Shown: positions 27,555 through 39,747, numbered from the stretch's first letter. The stretch: 64,000 nucleotides of DNA from Phenylobacterium sp. (GCF_013822795.1 NZ_PNLB01000012.1:62001-126000), one strand, 5' to 3'. The notes: generated by a model from the letters alone, not told the origin. Numbers and translations are program-made.

Positions 27555-28913
27555 ATGGCCGACGTCGTGACCGACGAGCGACCCCTCACGCTAGAGGACC
27601 TGGTCCGCTGGTTTGAAGCGGGCGAGAAGCCTGCCAGCGCTTGGCGCGTGGGCGCTGAGCACGAGAAGTTCGTGTTCCGACTGGGGACCACCGAGCCGAT
27701 TCCGTACGAAGGTCCGGCCGGCATCCAGGCGCTGCTGAACGGGCTGACGCGATTCGGCTGGAAGGGCGTCTACGAGGGCGACAACATCATCGCCCTGGAA
27801 CGCGGCATGGCGAATGTCAGCCTCGAGCCTGGCGGCCAGTTTGAACTTTCCGGCGCGCCGCTGGAGACCATGCACGAGATCTGCGAGGAAACCGGCCAGC
27901 ACCTGACCGAGGTGAAGGCTGTCGCCGACGAGCTCGGTCTTGGCTTCCTCGGCCTCGGCTTCACGCCGATCTGGCGTCGCGACGAGATCCCGGTGATGCC
28001 CAAGGGCCGCTACAAGATCATGCGCGAGTACATGCCCAAGGTCGGCAAGCTCGGCCTCGACATGATGTTCCGGACCTGCACGGTCCAGGCCAACCTCGAT
28101 TTCGGCTCCGAAGCCGACATGGTGGCCAAGTTCCGCACCAGCCTCGCGCTGCAGCCGATCGCCACCGCGCTGTTCGCCAATTCGCCGTTCATCGAGGGCA
28201 AGCCGTCCGGCTTCCTGTCGGCCCGCGCCAACGTCTGGACCGACACCGATCCGGACCGCACCGGCATGCTGGACTTCGTGTTCGCCGACGGCTTCGGCTA
28301 CGAGACCTACGCCAACTACGCCCTCGACGTGCCGATGTACTTCGCCAAGCGCGACGGCAAGTACGTTGATCTGGCCGGTAAGTCGTTCCGCAAGTTCATG
28401 GCCGGCGAGCTGGCCGAGCTGCCCGGCGACCGCCCCAGCCTCAAGGACTGGGCCGACCACACCACCACCGCCTTCCCCGAAGTGCGCCTCAAGCAGTACC
28501 TGGAGATGCGCGGCGCCGATTCCGGGCCCTGGAGCCGTCTGTGCGCCCTGCCGGCGCTGTGGGCGGGGATCTTCTACGATCAGGCTGCGTTGGCCGCCGC
28601 CTGGGACCTCTGCAAGGACTGGAAGGTCGACGACCATGAGCGCTTGCGCGCCGACGTCGCGCGCCTGGGCCTCAAGGCGCAGGTCAACGGCCGCAGCGTC
28701 CAGGACGTGGCCAAGGACATGGTCGCCATCGCCAAGCAGGGCCTGAAGAACCGCAATCGGCTCAGCGCCGGCATGGTCGACGAGAGCGGCTACCTGGCCG
28801 AACTCGAAGAGATCGCCGACAGCGGGATCACCCCGGCCGAGCGCCTGCTCGAGCTCTACAACGGTCCGTGGAAGGGCGACGTGCGCCGGGTGTTCGAAGA
28901 CTTCGCCTACTGA
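27555..28913 (+). CDS. gshA: Glutamate-cysteine ligase (plant/alphaproteobacterial type)
   Basis: 452 residues. The substrate and metal-binding blocks GAEHEKFVFR, NVSLEPGGQFELSG and FRTCTVQANLDF identify the GCS2 class found in plants and alphaproteobacteria. The enzyme joins glutamate and cysteine in the first step of glutathione synthesis in the cytoplasm. GGGGAGAACGAG precedes the ATG. A GFA protein, which may bind glutathione adducts, follows after 2 bases, fitting a thiol theme. Confidence 0.93.
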   Translation: MADVVTDERPLTLEDLVRWFEAGEKPASAWRVGAEHEKFVFRLGTTEPIPYEGPAGIQALLNGLTRFGWKGVYEGDNIIALERGMANVSLEPGGQFELSGAPLETMHEICEETGQHLTEVKAVADELGLGFLGLGFTPIWRRDEIPVMPKGRYKIMREYMPKVGKLGLDMMFRTCTVQANLDFGSEADMVAKFRTSLALQPIATALFANSPFIEGKPSGFLSARANVWTDTDPDRTGMLDFVFADGFGYETYANYALDVPMYFAKRDGKYVDLAGKSFRKFMAGELAELPGDRPSLKDWADHTTTAFPEVRLKQYLEMRGADSGPWSRLCALPALWAGIFYDQAALAAAWDLCKDWKVDDHERLRADVARLGLKAQVNGRSVQDVAKDMVAIAKQGLKNRNRLSAGMVDESGYLAELEEIADSGITPAERLLELYNGPWKGDVRRVFEDFAY

Positions 28914-28915
28914 CC

Positions 28916-29305
28916 ATGCTGGCCGGCTCGTGCCACTGCGGGGCCGTGCGCTTCCAGGTCGAGGCGGAGATCACCGAACTCACCACCTGCGACTGCTCGC
29001 TGTGCGTGAAGAAAAACGCCGTGATGGCCAAGGCGCCCGCGAGCGCCCTGACCATCACGGCCGGCGAGGAGCACTTGTCGCTCTATCGCTGGAACACCGG
29101 GATCGCGCGGCACTATTTCTGCAGCCGCTGCGGGATCTACACCTTCCACCGCAAGCGCGCGGCGCCCGACCACTTCGGGATCAACGTCTTCTGCCTGGAC
29201 GGTTTCGACCCGAGCACGATCCCGGTGCGCGCCACCGAGGGCGTCGGGATGTCTCTGGAGGATACAGACGCGCGGCCGGAATGGCCCGGACCGCGCACCG
29301 GCTGA
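28916..29305 (+). CDS. GFA family zinc protein
   Basis: 129 residues with the GFA zinc pattern: GSCHCGAVRF, CDCSLCVKKNAV and FCSRCGIYTFH. Founding members were called glutathione-dependent formaldehyde-activating enzymes; most relatives have unknown substrates. The ATG begins two bases after the gshA stop, so it is cotranscribed with gshA, which makes a glutathione link plausible but unproven. Confidence 0.85.
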   Translation: MLAGSCHCGAVRFQVEAEITELTTCDCSLCVKKNAVMAKAPASALTITAGEEHLSLYRWNTGIARHYFCSRCGIYTFHRKRAAPDHFGINVFCLDGFDPSTIPVRATEGVGMSLEDTDARPEWPGPRTG

Positions 29306-29310
29306 GTCGC

Positions 29311-29799
29311 CTAGCCCTCAGGGGACGGCGAGGTGACGTTCGGCGGCCAATGGTCGCGCTGGCTGGAGCCCGAACCGCTGTCGGTGTGCTGGACGATCTG
29401 GTCCACCGCAGCGTGGGGGTGCTTGCGGTCGACCAGCACGTCCTCGACCGCATAGACCTCGACCTTGTCCGGATAGAAGGCCAGCCGGCCGCGGATCGCG
29501 TCCATCGCCGGATACGGCTCCTCGTAGGTCCAGACCGCGTTCTCGGCGAACCGGCCGTCCATCAGGATCGTGTAGTAGGCGCAGTCGCCCTTGTACGGAC
29601 AATGGGTTTGGCGGTCGGATCGCGAGAAGTACTCCATCGAGACATCGGCTCGCGGAAAGTACGCGACCGGCGCATAGCTGGCTTCGGTTAGGATCAGGAC
29701 ATCGCCGCTGTCGGCGATCACATGCTCGCCGTACATGACCCGCCAACGGGTCTTGGCCGGGGTGATCTCGATGGGGTGGTCGGGGCCGGGGGTCAGCAT
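29311..29799 (-). CDS. DUF427 domain protein with C-terminal extension
   Basis: 162 residues. The DUF427 core (about residues 15-110) shows RWRVMYGEHVIADS, YFPRADVSMEYFSRSD, THCPYKGDCAYYTI and AFYPDKVEVYA. The family is usually about 90-130 residues; here a polar tail (HAAVDQIVQHTDSGSGSSQ to the end) is added. Function unknown. It converges on the GFA gene with 5 bases between. ATG at 29799 has GGAGGAGCGTCCCC upstream. Confidence 0.8.
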   Translation of the reverse strand: MLTPGPDHPIEITPAKTRWRVMYGEHVIADSGDVLILTEASYAPVAYFPRADVSMEYFSRSDRQTHCPYKGDCAYYTILMDGRFAENAVWTYEEPYPAMDAIRGRLAFYPDKVEVYAVEDVLVDRKHPHAAVDQIVQHTDSGSGSSQRDHWPPNVTSPSPEG

Positions 29800-29988
29800 G
29801 GGGACGCTCCTCCTTCGTGCAGATGCAACGCTCAAGGTGGGGTCTGAGCTCCGCCATTGCCAAGCTTCAGGCGCCCGATTGCTTGTGCTCGGCCCGGCCG
29901 CGTGATCTTCTCCCGCCAAATTAGCCCGGCGGGGGCGAAAACGACCCCCTGAAGAGCCGGCAGCCCAAGGAATCGGAATACCGCCCTC

Positions 29989-31830
29989 ATGAACATCGTA
30001 ATCCTTTTGGGGATCGTCATTACGTTGGCGACCGGGATCCCCGTCCTCATGCAGTTGCTCAAACAGCATCCGCGAGGACTGATCATCCTGTTCTTCGCCG
30101 AGATGTGGGAGCGGTTCTCCTACTACGGGATGCGCGGCATCCTGATCTTCTTCCTGACCCAGCATCTGCTGTTCGACGACGCCACCGCCGGGGCGCAATA
30201 CGGCTCCTACACCAGCCTCGTCTACTTGCTGCCGCTGATCGGCGGCCTGCTGGCCGATCGCTATCTCGGCACCCGCAAGGCGGTGGCCTTCGGCGCCCTG
30301 CTGCTGGTCGCCGGCCACCTGACCATGGCGGTCGAGGGCAAGCCCGCGACCCAGCAGCTCGTCTATGGCGGCCAGAAGTACGAAGTCGTCGCCGAAGGCC
30401 GCATGGAATCGCGGACCGTCAAGCTGATGGTCGGCGACAAGGCTTATGATTTCGGTCCCGCCGAGGGCGGCGGCCTGGAGATCAAGGGCCTGCAGGCCGG
30501 CGGCCCGCTGCCCACTGTCCTGGCCAAGGACAGCTACACGATGGAGAAGCAGGTCGATCCGCTCGGCAAGAACGCGTTCTACCTGGCCGTTTCGCTGATC
30601 ATCATGGGCGTCGGCTTCCTCAAGCCGAACATCTCCACCATCGTCGGCCAGCTCTATCCGCAGGGCGACCCGCGCCGGGATTCCGGCTTCACCCTCTACT
30701 ACTACGGCATCAACCTCGGCGCCTTCTGGGCCTCGGTGCTCTGCGGCCTGCTCGGCCAGACGGTCGGCTGGTGGGCGGGCTTCGGCCTCGCCGGCGTCGG
30801 CATGGCCCTGGGCTGGATCGTCTTCGTGCTCGGCAAGCCGCTGCTGCAGGGTAAGGGCGAACCGCCGAACCTCGAACTTCTGAAGGCGCCGATCGCCGGC
30901 CCGATCAACCGCGAATGGCTAATCTACATCCTCGCCATCCTCGGCGTCGCCCCGATCTGGCTGCTGGTGCAGAGCAACCAGCTGGTCGGCTGGGCGCTGG
31001 GCGTTTCGACCATCCTGGCGCTGGCGTTCATCGCCTACTTCCTGGTGGTGAAGTGCGGCAAGATCGAGCGCGAGCGGATGATGCTGGCCCTGGTGCTGAT
31101 CTTCGGCTCGGTGGTGTTCTTCACCCTCTTCGAACAGGCCGGCACCTCGCTGAACCTGTTCGCCGCCCGCAACGTCGACCTGATGGGCATCTCCGCGGCC
31201 CAGACCCAGTCGTTCAATGCCGGCTTCATCCTGATCTTCGCCCCGATCTTCGCGGCGTTGTGGGCCTGGCTCGGCGCCCGCGGCCGCGATCCGAACCCGA
31301 CCCTGAAGTTCGGCTTCGGCCTGCTGCAGGTCGGTCTCGGCTTCCTGGTCGTGGTCTGGGCCCAGGGCCTGGCCGACGACAACTACCGCCTGCCGCTGAT
31401 CATGCTGGCGCTGCTCTACATGCTGCACACTACGGGCGAGCTCTTCCTTTCGCCGGTCGGCCTGTCGGAGATCACCAAGCTGTCGGTGGCCTCGGTGGTC
31501 TCGTTCATGATGGCGGTGTGGTTCCTGTCCTCTTCGATCGCCCAGTACGTCGGCGGCATCATCGCCGGCGCCATGGGGACCGAGACGGTCGGTGGCCAGG
31601 TGCTCGACCCAGCCGCGGCGCTGGCCACCTCGATGGACGGCTTCAACAAGCTCGGCTGGGCCGGCGTCGGCGTCGGCGTCGTGTTCGTGGTGCTGAGCTT
31701 CTTCATCAAGCACTGGGCCCACGGCGCCAACAATCCGGCCCACGCCCAGCCCGAGCCGATCGCGCCGGTGCTGGACGGTGAGCGCCAGGCCGTCAACCCG
31801 GCCGCCATCCGGGCCGACCGCGAGTCCTAG
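29989..31830 (+). CDS. POT/PTR family proton-dependent oligopeptide transporter
   Basis: 613 residues with about 14 hydrophobic segments. The signature EMWERFSYYGMRGIL is the ExxERFxYY motif that couples proton and peptide binding, followed by GGLLADRYLGTRKAV and FYLAVSLIIMGVGFLKPNIS. An insertion of about 70 polar residues (roughly 115-190) between helices 3 and 4 is not part of the core fold and may form a periplasmic or cytoplasmic loop. Di- and tripeptides are the usual substrates. It has its own intrinsic terminator. Confidence 0.9.
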   Translation: MNIVILLGIVITLATGIPVLMQLLKQHPRGLIILFFAEMWERFSYYGMRGILIFFLTQHLLFDDATAGAQYGSYTSLVYLLPLIGGLLADRYLGTRKAVAFGALLLVAGHLTMAVEGKPATQQLVYGGQKYEVVAEGRMESRTVKLMVGDKAYDFGPAEGGGLEIKGLQAGGPLPTVLAKDSYTMEKQVDPLGKNAFYLAVSLIIMGVGFLKPNISTIVGQLYPQGDPRRDSGFTLYYYGINLGAFWASVLCGLLGQTVGWWAGFGLAGVGMALGWIVFVLGKPLLQGKGEPPNLELLKAPIAGPINREWLIYILAILGVAPIWLLVQSNQLVGWALGVSTILALAFIAYFLVVKCGKIERERMMLALVLIFGSVVFFTLFEQAGTSLNLFAARNVDLMGISAAQTQSFNAGFILIFAPIFAALWAWLGARGRDPNPTLKFGFGLLQVGLGFLVVVWAQGLADDNYRLPLIMLALLYMLHTTGELFLSPVGLSEITKLSVASVVSFMMAVWFLSSSIAQYVGGIIAGAMGTETVGGQVLDPAAALATSMDGFNKLGWAGVGVGVVFVVLSFFIKHWAHGANNPAHAQPEPIAPVLDGERQAVNPAAIRADRES

Positions 31831-31858
31831 GACGTCCGGCGCGAAGCGCTGACAAGAA

Positions 31859-31895
31859 GGGCCGGAGGCGTCGCCGCCTCCGGCCCTTTTCTTTT
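31859..31895. terminator. Intrinsic terminator between POT transporter and TonB receptor genes
   Basis: Perfect 12-bp stem GGGCCGGAGGCG / CGCCTCCGGCCC with loop TCGC, followed by TTTTCTTTT. The best intrinsic terminator in the window; it serves the plus-strand transporter and ends 2 bases before the receptor's stop codon. Confidence 0.9.
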
Positions 31896-31897
31896 CG

Positions 31898-33958
31898 CTA
31901 AGCGCCGAACGTCTTGCGCACCCGCATCCAGTAGATCGAGCCGATCTGGATGTCGCGATCATCCACGAACAGCACGTCGGCGGTGTTGCGCGGGCCGTCA
32001 TAGACCGTGCGCGTGTGGCGGAAGCCGCGCGAGGTGGCGTTCTGAATTTCGGCCCGGATCACGATGTCGGAGCGCGGCTTCCACTCGGCGAACAGCACCA
32101 TGAACGGCTTCAGCTTGTCGGTCGAAATCTCGTCGAAGCGGTAGTGGGTCTCGCGCCAGCCGCCATAGAGGTCGACGCCCCAGTTCGTGCGCTGGACCGG
32201 CAGGTCGTGAGTGAAGTGGATCTCCCAATCGACGGGGTGCAGGCCGGAGATCTCCCGCGCCTCGCCGGTGGTCGGGTCATTGACCTCCGACCGTCGCCAG
32301 GTCGACTCGCCGCGGATCGTCGCGCCTTTGAAGCCGAACGGGGCCAACGGCAGGCTGAGCGTCAGGGCCAGCTCGTCCTTCGTCCCATCGCCGATATTGC
32401 TAGGCGCGTCGAAGACGCCTGCCGGGGTGAAGACCGGCGCGCGGTCGACGACGTCGGAGATGGCGTAGTGCCGGGCGGTCAGTACGAGCACGGCCCCGCC
32501 CTTGAAGCGCTGCTCGACGGCCCCCTCGGTGACCCAGGCCTGCTCGGGAACGAGGTCCGGGTTGCCGGCGGTGACCACTCCGGTGTTCAGCGAGGAGTCG
32601 GCCACGAAGTCGTCGAAGTCGAGCTGGTCGACCATGCGCTCGAACCGGAAGCGCACCTGCGTCGACGTGTTCGGCGCCCACGTCGCCGCCAGCCGTGGCT
32701 TGGGATAGTAGAGCGTCTTCTCCAGGCTGACGTCGCCGCTGGATTCGATGGCCGAGGCCTCGTAGCGAAGTCCGCCCTCAAGCGTCCAGATCGCGCTGGG
32801 GCGCCAGACGGCCTTCACGAACGCCTCGCCGCGATCTTCCTGCACGCGCACGTTCGCCGCCGGCAGCGGGATCGCCACGCCGTTCTCGGCGAACGCGGTC
32901 TCGCTCTCCAGCACGTTGATCGCGACCTCGGCGCCGCCTTCCAGCGAGAGCTTGTCGTTGGGACGGTGCTTCAGCACTGCACGGCCGATGGTCTCGCTGG
33001 TCGTGCGGTCCAGGGTGAAGTTGGCGTTCCGAACGCCGGCCGAGAAGTCCGAGACGATGTCGACCTGCGCGTCCTGGCGCAGGCCGATGACCTCCAGGGT
33101 GGTCTTGCTCCCGAAATCACGCAGGAAGCTGGCGCCCAGCTCGGTTTCCAGTTCGTCGTAATGGTCGACCGTCTTCTCGACCCGGTCGGTCGGGAAGACG
33201 ATGTGGTTCACCTCGTCGAATTTGAAGCTGTCGTCGAAGGCGCGGCCGTTGAGCTTGAAGGTTCCGCCGGCCAGCGGCGTCGAGAAGGCCGCGGTGGCCG
33301 TCGTCTGGATGGTGTCGCCCTCCTGGTCGATATCCGAACGCTGGATCACCGCGCCGCTCGGCCCGGTGCGCACGCCCGGCCCCTCTCCGGAGCCGTCGTC
33401 GATGCCCTTGCCCATGTTGAACGAGGTTTCCCAGGTTCGCGCCGCGCTGCCGCCCGACAACTCGACGCGCGCGCTGACGGTGTTGCGGCCGTCATAGACG
33501 GAGCGGCCCGACAGAGCGACCAGCCCGCGGAAGCCGCCGCCCTCCTTGCGGATGACGCTGGCCAGCACTGACTTGCCCTGCATGTCGACGCCCGGGGCGC
33601 CGCCGCGGATGAGGTCGATGCGGGCCACCTGGGAGGCCGGGATCCGGCGGAGGATTTCCTCGAGGTTGTCGGTCTTGGTGGCCGGACGCCGGCCATCGAT
33701 CAGGACGTTGCCGGCGGCGCCTTCGAAGCCGCGAACCGAATCGCCGGTGTCGATGTTGAAGCCCGGAAGCCGCAGGAGCATGTCGAGCGCGGTGGTCGGC
33801 TGGGCGGCGGCGAAAAACTCGGGCGGATAGCGAATGACGCCTTGGCTCTGCGACGGGGATTGTTCGACCGCGGCGGACGGCGGCGCGACAGTCTGCGCTT
33901 CCTGCGCCCCATCGGGCGCGGCGAGCGCAAGTGCTGAGGCCAAGGCCGAAACGAGCAT
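31898..33958 (-). CDS. TonB-dependent receptor-like outer membrane protein
   Basis: 686 residues. A signal peptide (MLVSALASALALAAPDG) precedes a plug domain with LDMLLRLPGFNIDTGDSVRG, VLIDGRRP and RIDLIRGGAPGVDMQGKS, then an alternating-strand beta-barrel. Such proteins import siderophores, vitamins or sugars through the outer membrane, powered by TonB. No clear TonB box is seen, and the protein ends RVRKTFGA instead of in an aromatic residue, two extra residues past the usual end. ATG at 33958 has GGGGGA upstream. Substrate unknown. Confidence 0.82.
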   Translation of the reverse strand: MLVSALASALALAAPDGAQEAQTVAPPSAAVEQSPSQSQGVIRYPPEFFAAAQPTTALDMLLRLPGFNIDTGDSVRGFEGAAGNVLIDGRRPATKTDNLEEILRRIPASQVARIDLIRGGAPGVDMQGKSVLASVIRKEGGGFRGLVALSGRSVYDGRNTVSARVELSGGSAARTWETSFNMGKGIDDGSGEGPGVRTGPSGAVIQRSDIDQEGDTIQTTATAAFSTPLAGGTFKLNGRAFDDSFKFDEVNHIVFPTDRVEKTVDHYDELETELGASFLRDFGSKTTLEVIGLRQDAQVDIVSDFSAGVRNANFTLDRTTSETIGRAVLKHRPNDKLSLEGGAEVAINVLESETAFAENGVAIPLPAANVRVQEDRGEAFVKAVWRPSAIWTLEGGLRYEASAIESSGDVSLEKTLYYPKPRLAATWAPNTSTQVRFRFERMVDQLDFDDFVADSSLNTGVVTAGNPDLVPEQAWVTEGAVEQRFKGGAVLVLTARHYAISDVVDRAPVFTPAGVFDAPSNIGDGTKDELALTLSLPLAPFGFKGATIRGESTWRRSEVNDPTTGEAREISGLHPVDWEIHFTHDLPVQRTNWGVDLYGGWRETHYRFDEISTDKLKPFMVLFAEWKPRSDIVIRAEIQNATSRGFRHTRTVYDGPRNTADVLFVDDRDIQIGSIYWMRVRKTFGA

Positions 33959-34081
33959 GTAACAATTCCCCCAGAGATCACCTGCAAGTGACCTGTGGGG
34001 GCCGGGTGAGGCCAATTAATTCCCGGAAAGGTGGATTAAATCGGCGACATGTTTCGCCGCCCGCCGGACGAGCCGGCGGCG

Positions 34082-35512
34082 CTAGATGTTGGTGCCGCCG
34101 ACCGTCAGGCCCGTGAGTTTCAGCGACGGCTGGCCGACGCCGACGGGCACGCTCTGGCCGGACTTGCCGCAGACGCCGACCCCGGAGTCGAAGTCGAAGT
34201 CGTCGCCGATCATCGTCACGCGCGTCAGGGCCGAGGGACCATCGCCGATCAGGGTCGCGCCCTTGACCGGCGTGGTGATCTTGCCGTCCTCGATCAGGTA
34301 GGCCTCGGTGCACTGGAAGACGAACTTGCCGTTGGTGATGTCGACCTGGCCGCCGCCGAAGTTGGCGCAGTAGAGCCCGCGCTTGGTCGAGGCGATCATC
34401 TCCTCACGCTTGTGCTGGCCGCCCATCATGGCGGTGTTGGTCATCCGCGGCATCGGCATGTGGGCGTAGGACTGACGCCGTCCGTTGCCGGTGGCGGTCA
34501 GGCCCATCAGCCGGGCGCTCATCCGGTCGTGCATGTAACCGACGAGGATGCCGTCCTCGATCAGGATGGTCCGCTCGGTCGGCGTGCCTTCGTCATCGAC
34601 GGTCAGCGAGCCGCGGCGGCCAGGCAGGGTGCCGTCGTCGAAGACGGTGACGCCTGGCGCGGCGACGCGCTGGCCGATCTTGCCCGAGAACGCCGAGGTG
34701 CCCTTGCGGTTGAAGTCGCCCTCCAGCCCGTGGCCTACGGCCTCGTGCAGCAGCACGCCGTTCCAGCCGGGGCCGAGCACCACGTCCATCTCCCCGGCGG
34801 GGCAGGGGACGGCGTCGAGGTTGACCAACGCCTGGCGGATGGCCTCGTCGGCCTGCGACTGCCACTTGTCGGGCGCGATCCAGGCGTCGAAGCCGGCGCG
34901 GCCGCCGGCGCCCGAATAGCCGCTCTCGCGCTTACCGTCCTTTTCCATGGTGACCTGCACGTTGACGCGGCACAGCGGCCGCACGTCGCGGATCAGCCGC
35001 CCGTCGGCGCGCAGGATCTCCACGATCCGCCGCTCGCCGGCGATGCTGGCCATCACCTGGACAACGCGCGGATCGCGCGCCCGAACCCAGGCGTCGATCT
35101 CCTGCAGCAGGGCGACCTTGTCGGAGAAGGCGGGCGAGGCAGTGGGGTCGTCCTCGCCATAGAGCTTGGTGTTGGTGGCGCGCGGCCCCTCAGCCGAAAC
35201 GCCGGAATATCCGCGCTTGGCCAGCGACGACGACGAGGCGGCGCGCTTGATCGCCGCTTCGGAGACTTCGCTCGAGTGCGAGTAGCCCGCGGTCTCGCCG
35301 GCGACCACCCGCAGGCCGAAGCCTTCCGACGAATCATACGAGGCCGACTTCAGCCGGCCGTCGTCGAACAGGAAGGCTTCGCTCTCGGAGCGCTCGACGA
35401 ACAGCTCGCCGTCGTCGGCGCCGGCCAGCGCCTCGCCGAGGATTTCGCGGGCGCGTTCAGGGGCGACGCCGACAGAGTCGAGAATCGAGGCGGCGGGGGC
35501 GAGGGCGTTCAT
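34082..35512 (-). CDS. tldD: TldD zinc metalloprotease subunit
   Basis: 476 residues. The zinc motif HEAVGHGLEGD (about residues 255-265) and the downstream GQSVPVGVGQPSLKLTGLTVGG are typical of TldD. With TldE (encoded at 4426-5766) it forms a protease that threads and cleaves unfolded peptides. It is monocistronic and divergent from the cytochrome oxidase operon across a 360-base gap. Confidence 0.93.
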   Translation of the reverse strand: MNALAPAASILDSVGVAPERAREILGEALAGADDGELFVERSESEAFLFDDGRLKSASYDSSEGFGLRVVAGETAGYSHSSEVSEAAIKRAASSSSLAKRGYSGVSAEGPRATNTKLYGEDDPTASPAFSDKVALLQEIDAWVRARDPRVVQVMASIAGERRIVEILRADGRLIRDVRPLCRVNVQVTMEKDGKRESGYSGAGGRAGFDAWIAPDKWQSQADEAIRQALVNLDAVPCPAGEMDVVLGPGWNGVLLHEAVGHGLEGDFNRKGTSAFSGKIGQRVAAPGVTVFDDGTLPGRRGSLTVDDEGTPTERTILIEDGILVGYMHDRMSARLMGLTATGNGRRQSYAHMPMPRMTNTAMMGGQHKREEMIASTKRGLYCANFGGGQVDITNGKFVFQCTEAYLIEDGKITTPVKGATLIGDGPSALTRVTMIGDDFDFDSGVGVCGKSGQSVPVGVGQPSLKLTGLTVGGTNI

Positions 35513-35872
35513 CGGTGGGTCTGCTTTCGGAAGGCGAGCCCACAGAAATAGGAGCTTGCGCCGCGATCGTCACCCCAATCCGCCCAGGAGCGGGTCCGGG
35601 ATCACCGGCGACTTGATGGAAACTGCCTCGCTTAACCTTCCGGAGTTACGCGAAAACGGCCGTTTTTAGGCGTGGGCGTATGGTCCGAAGCGGCTCCATG
35701 TCGAGACATTGCGCCATAGGGGGTCTTAGCGCCTTGGCAAGCTAAGGGAGAGCGCGTATGCACCCCGGCTTAAGGGCGGGGCCTCGCGGTTTGCGCGGCG
35801 CTACGTCTTGATTCAGTCGGCGGGGGCGATCGTCTTTCGCGAGGCGCGGCCGGCCAAGCAGACCGAGGGGAC
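35513..35872. other. Divergent control region between tldD and ctaC
   Basis: 360 bases without a gene. It holds a perfect 14-bp palindrome (35653-35666), an AT-richer patch around 35630-35670 likely to contain promoter elements, and one GANTC (CcrM-type) site at about 35813. No convincing -35/-10 pair or full FNR/FixK box was found by eye. Confidence 0.55.
35653..35666. promoter_or_regulatory. Palindrome upstream of the cytochrome oxidase operon
   Basis: AAAACGGCCGTTTT is a perfect 14-bp palindrome, 140 bases from the tldD start and about 205 bases from ctaC. It could bind a dimeric regulator of either gene; a followed T (GTTTTT) also allows a weak hairpin. Confidence 0.4.
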
Positions 35873-38544
<2,672 letters not shown>

Positions 38545-38626
38545 GTCCCGGCTCCCTAAAGACCTCTGTGGGGCGCGGGCTGGGACATTCCAGCGCGCGC
38601 CCTTCGGTCGTTTTGAGAGTATTGTA

Positions 38627-39595
38627 ATGGCCATGTCGCCAGCCGTTCCACGCTCCAGCGCGCCCCCGCGGTGGCAGGACTACGTCCAGCTGCTGAAGCC
38701 GCGGGTCATGTCGTTGGTCATCTTCACCGCCATCACGGGGCTGGTCTGCGCCAACGCGCCGATCAATCCGGTGCTGGCCGGGGTCGCGATCTTCTGCATC
38801 GCTGTCGGGGCCGGAGCGTCGGCCGCGTTCAACATGTGGTACGACGCCGACATCGACGCCAAGATGCGCCGCACCCGCGCGCGCCCGGTGCCGGCCGGCA
38901 AGGTGCAGGGCGCCGACGCCCTCGCCATGGGCGCGGTGCTGTCGCTGTTCTCGGTGATGCTGCTGGGCATGACCACCAACTGGCTGGCCGCGGGCCTGCT
39001 GGCCTTCACCATCTTCTTCTACGCCGTCGTCTATACGATGTGGCTGAAGCGCTCGACGCCGCAGAACATCGTCATCGGCGGCCTCGCGGGCGCGCTGCCG
39101 CCGGTGATCGGCTGGGCCGCGGCGACGGGAACCGCGCCGCTGAACGCCTGGCTGCTGTGCGCGATCATCTTCATGTGGACGCCGCCGCACTTCTGGGCGC
39201 TGTCGCTCTACACCAGCGAGGACTACCAGAAGGCCGGCGTGCCGATGATGCCGGTCACCGCCGGCGCGGCTTCGACCCGCAAGCAGATCCTGATCTACAG
39301 CCTGCTGTTCGTGCCGCTGTGCATCGTCCCGGCGTTCACGGGCCTCGGCGGCATGACCTATCTGGCGGTCGCGGCTCTTGGCGGCCTGGTGTTCCTGATC
39401 TTGGCCTGGCGCGTGTTCCGCAGCCGTGCGGGCGAGACCGGCGGCCAGCGCAACGACGATGGCCTCTATGACGTCAAGGCCAGTTCGAAGGACGCGCGCA
39501 ATCTGTTCGCGTTCTCGATCCTCTACCTGACCCTTCTGTTCGCGACCCTGCTGGCCGAGCACCTGCTCGACCTGCCCGCCGTCGGAGTATTCTAG
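38627..39595 (+). CDS. ctaB: Protoheme IX farnesyltransferase (heme O synthase)
   Basis: 322 residues, UbiA superfamily, about nine membrane helices. The first Mg2+ motif is [19 protein letters not shown]; the later [26 protein letters not shown] block is diagnostic of CtaB. It farnesylates heme b to heme o, the precursor of heme a for CtaD. It sits 82 bases after ctaD, and its TAG overlaps the next GTG start by one base. Confidence 0.95.
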   Translation: MAMSPAVPRSSAPPRWQDYVQLLKPRVMSLVIFTAITGLVCANAPINPVLAGVAIFCIAVGAGASAAFNMWYDADIDAKMRRTRARPVPAGKVQGADALAMGAVLSLFSVMLLGMTTNWLAAGLLAFTIFFYAVVYTMWLKRSTPQNIVIGGLAGALPPVIGWAAATGTAPLNAWLLCAIIFMWTPPHFWALSLYTSEDYQKAGVPMMPVTAGAASTRKQILIYSLLFVPLCIVPAFTGLGGMTYLAVAALGGLVFLILAWRVFRSRAGETGGQRNDDGLYDVKASSKDARNLFAFSILYLTLLFATLLAEHLLDLPAVGVF

Positions 39596-39747
39596 TGAGC
39601 GAGCCCACCCCCGATCCGACCGTCGAAGCCCGCGCCCGTCGCGGCCGCAACATCGCATTGGCGCTGGGCCTGGTCCTGTTCGTCGTCCTGGTCTTCGTCG
39701 TGACCGTGGTGCGTCTGGGAGGCAGTGTTGCCCACCGGCCCTTCTAA
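39595..39747 (+). CDS. CoxF-like small membrane protein of the oxidase operon
   Basis: A 50-residue protein beginning at GTG 39595, on the last base of ctaB. A charged N-terminus (EARARRGRN) precedes one hydrophobic helix (IALALGLVLFVVLVFVVTVV) and a short tail RLGGSVAHRPF. Alphaproteobacterial cta operons commonly have such a short gene between ctaB and ctaG (called coxF). It is probably an assembly or accessory subunit. It overlaps ctaG by 23 bases. Confidence 0.75.
   Translation: MSEPTPDPTVEARARRGRNIALALGLVLFVVLVFVVTVVRLGGSVAHRPF

Noticed and set aside
35610..35640. TTGAT and TTAACC near the ctaC promoter as FNR/FixK or CtrA sites
   Set aside because: The second half (ATCAA) is missing after TTGAT, and TTAA-N7 is followed by GAGT instead of TTAA.
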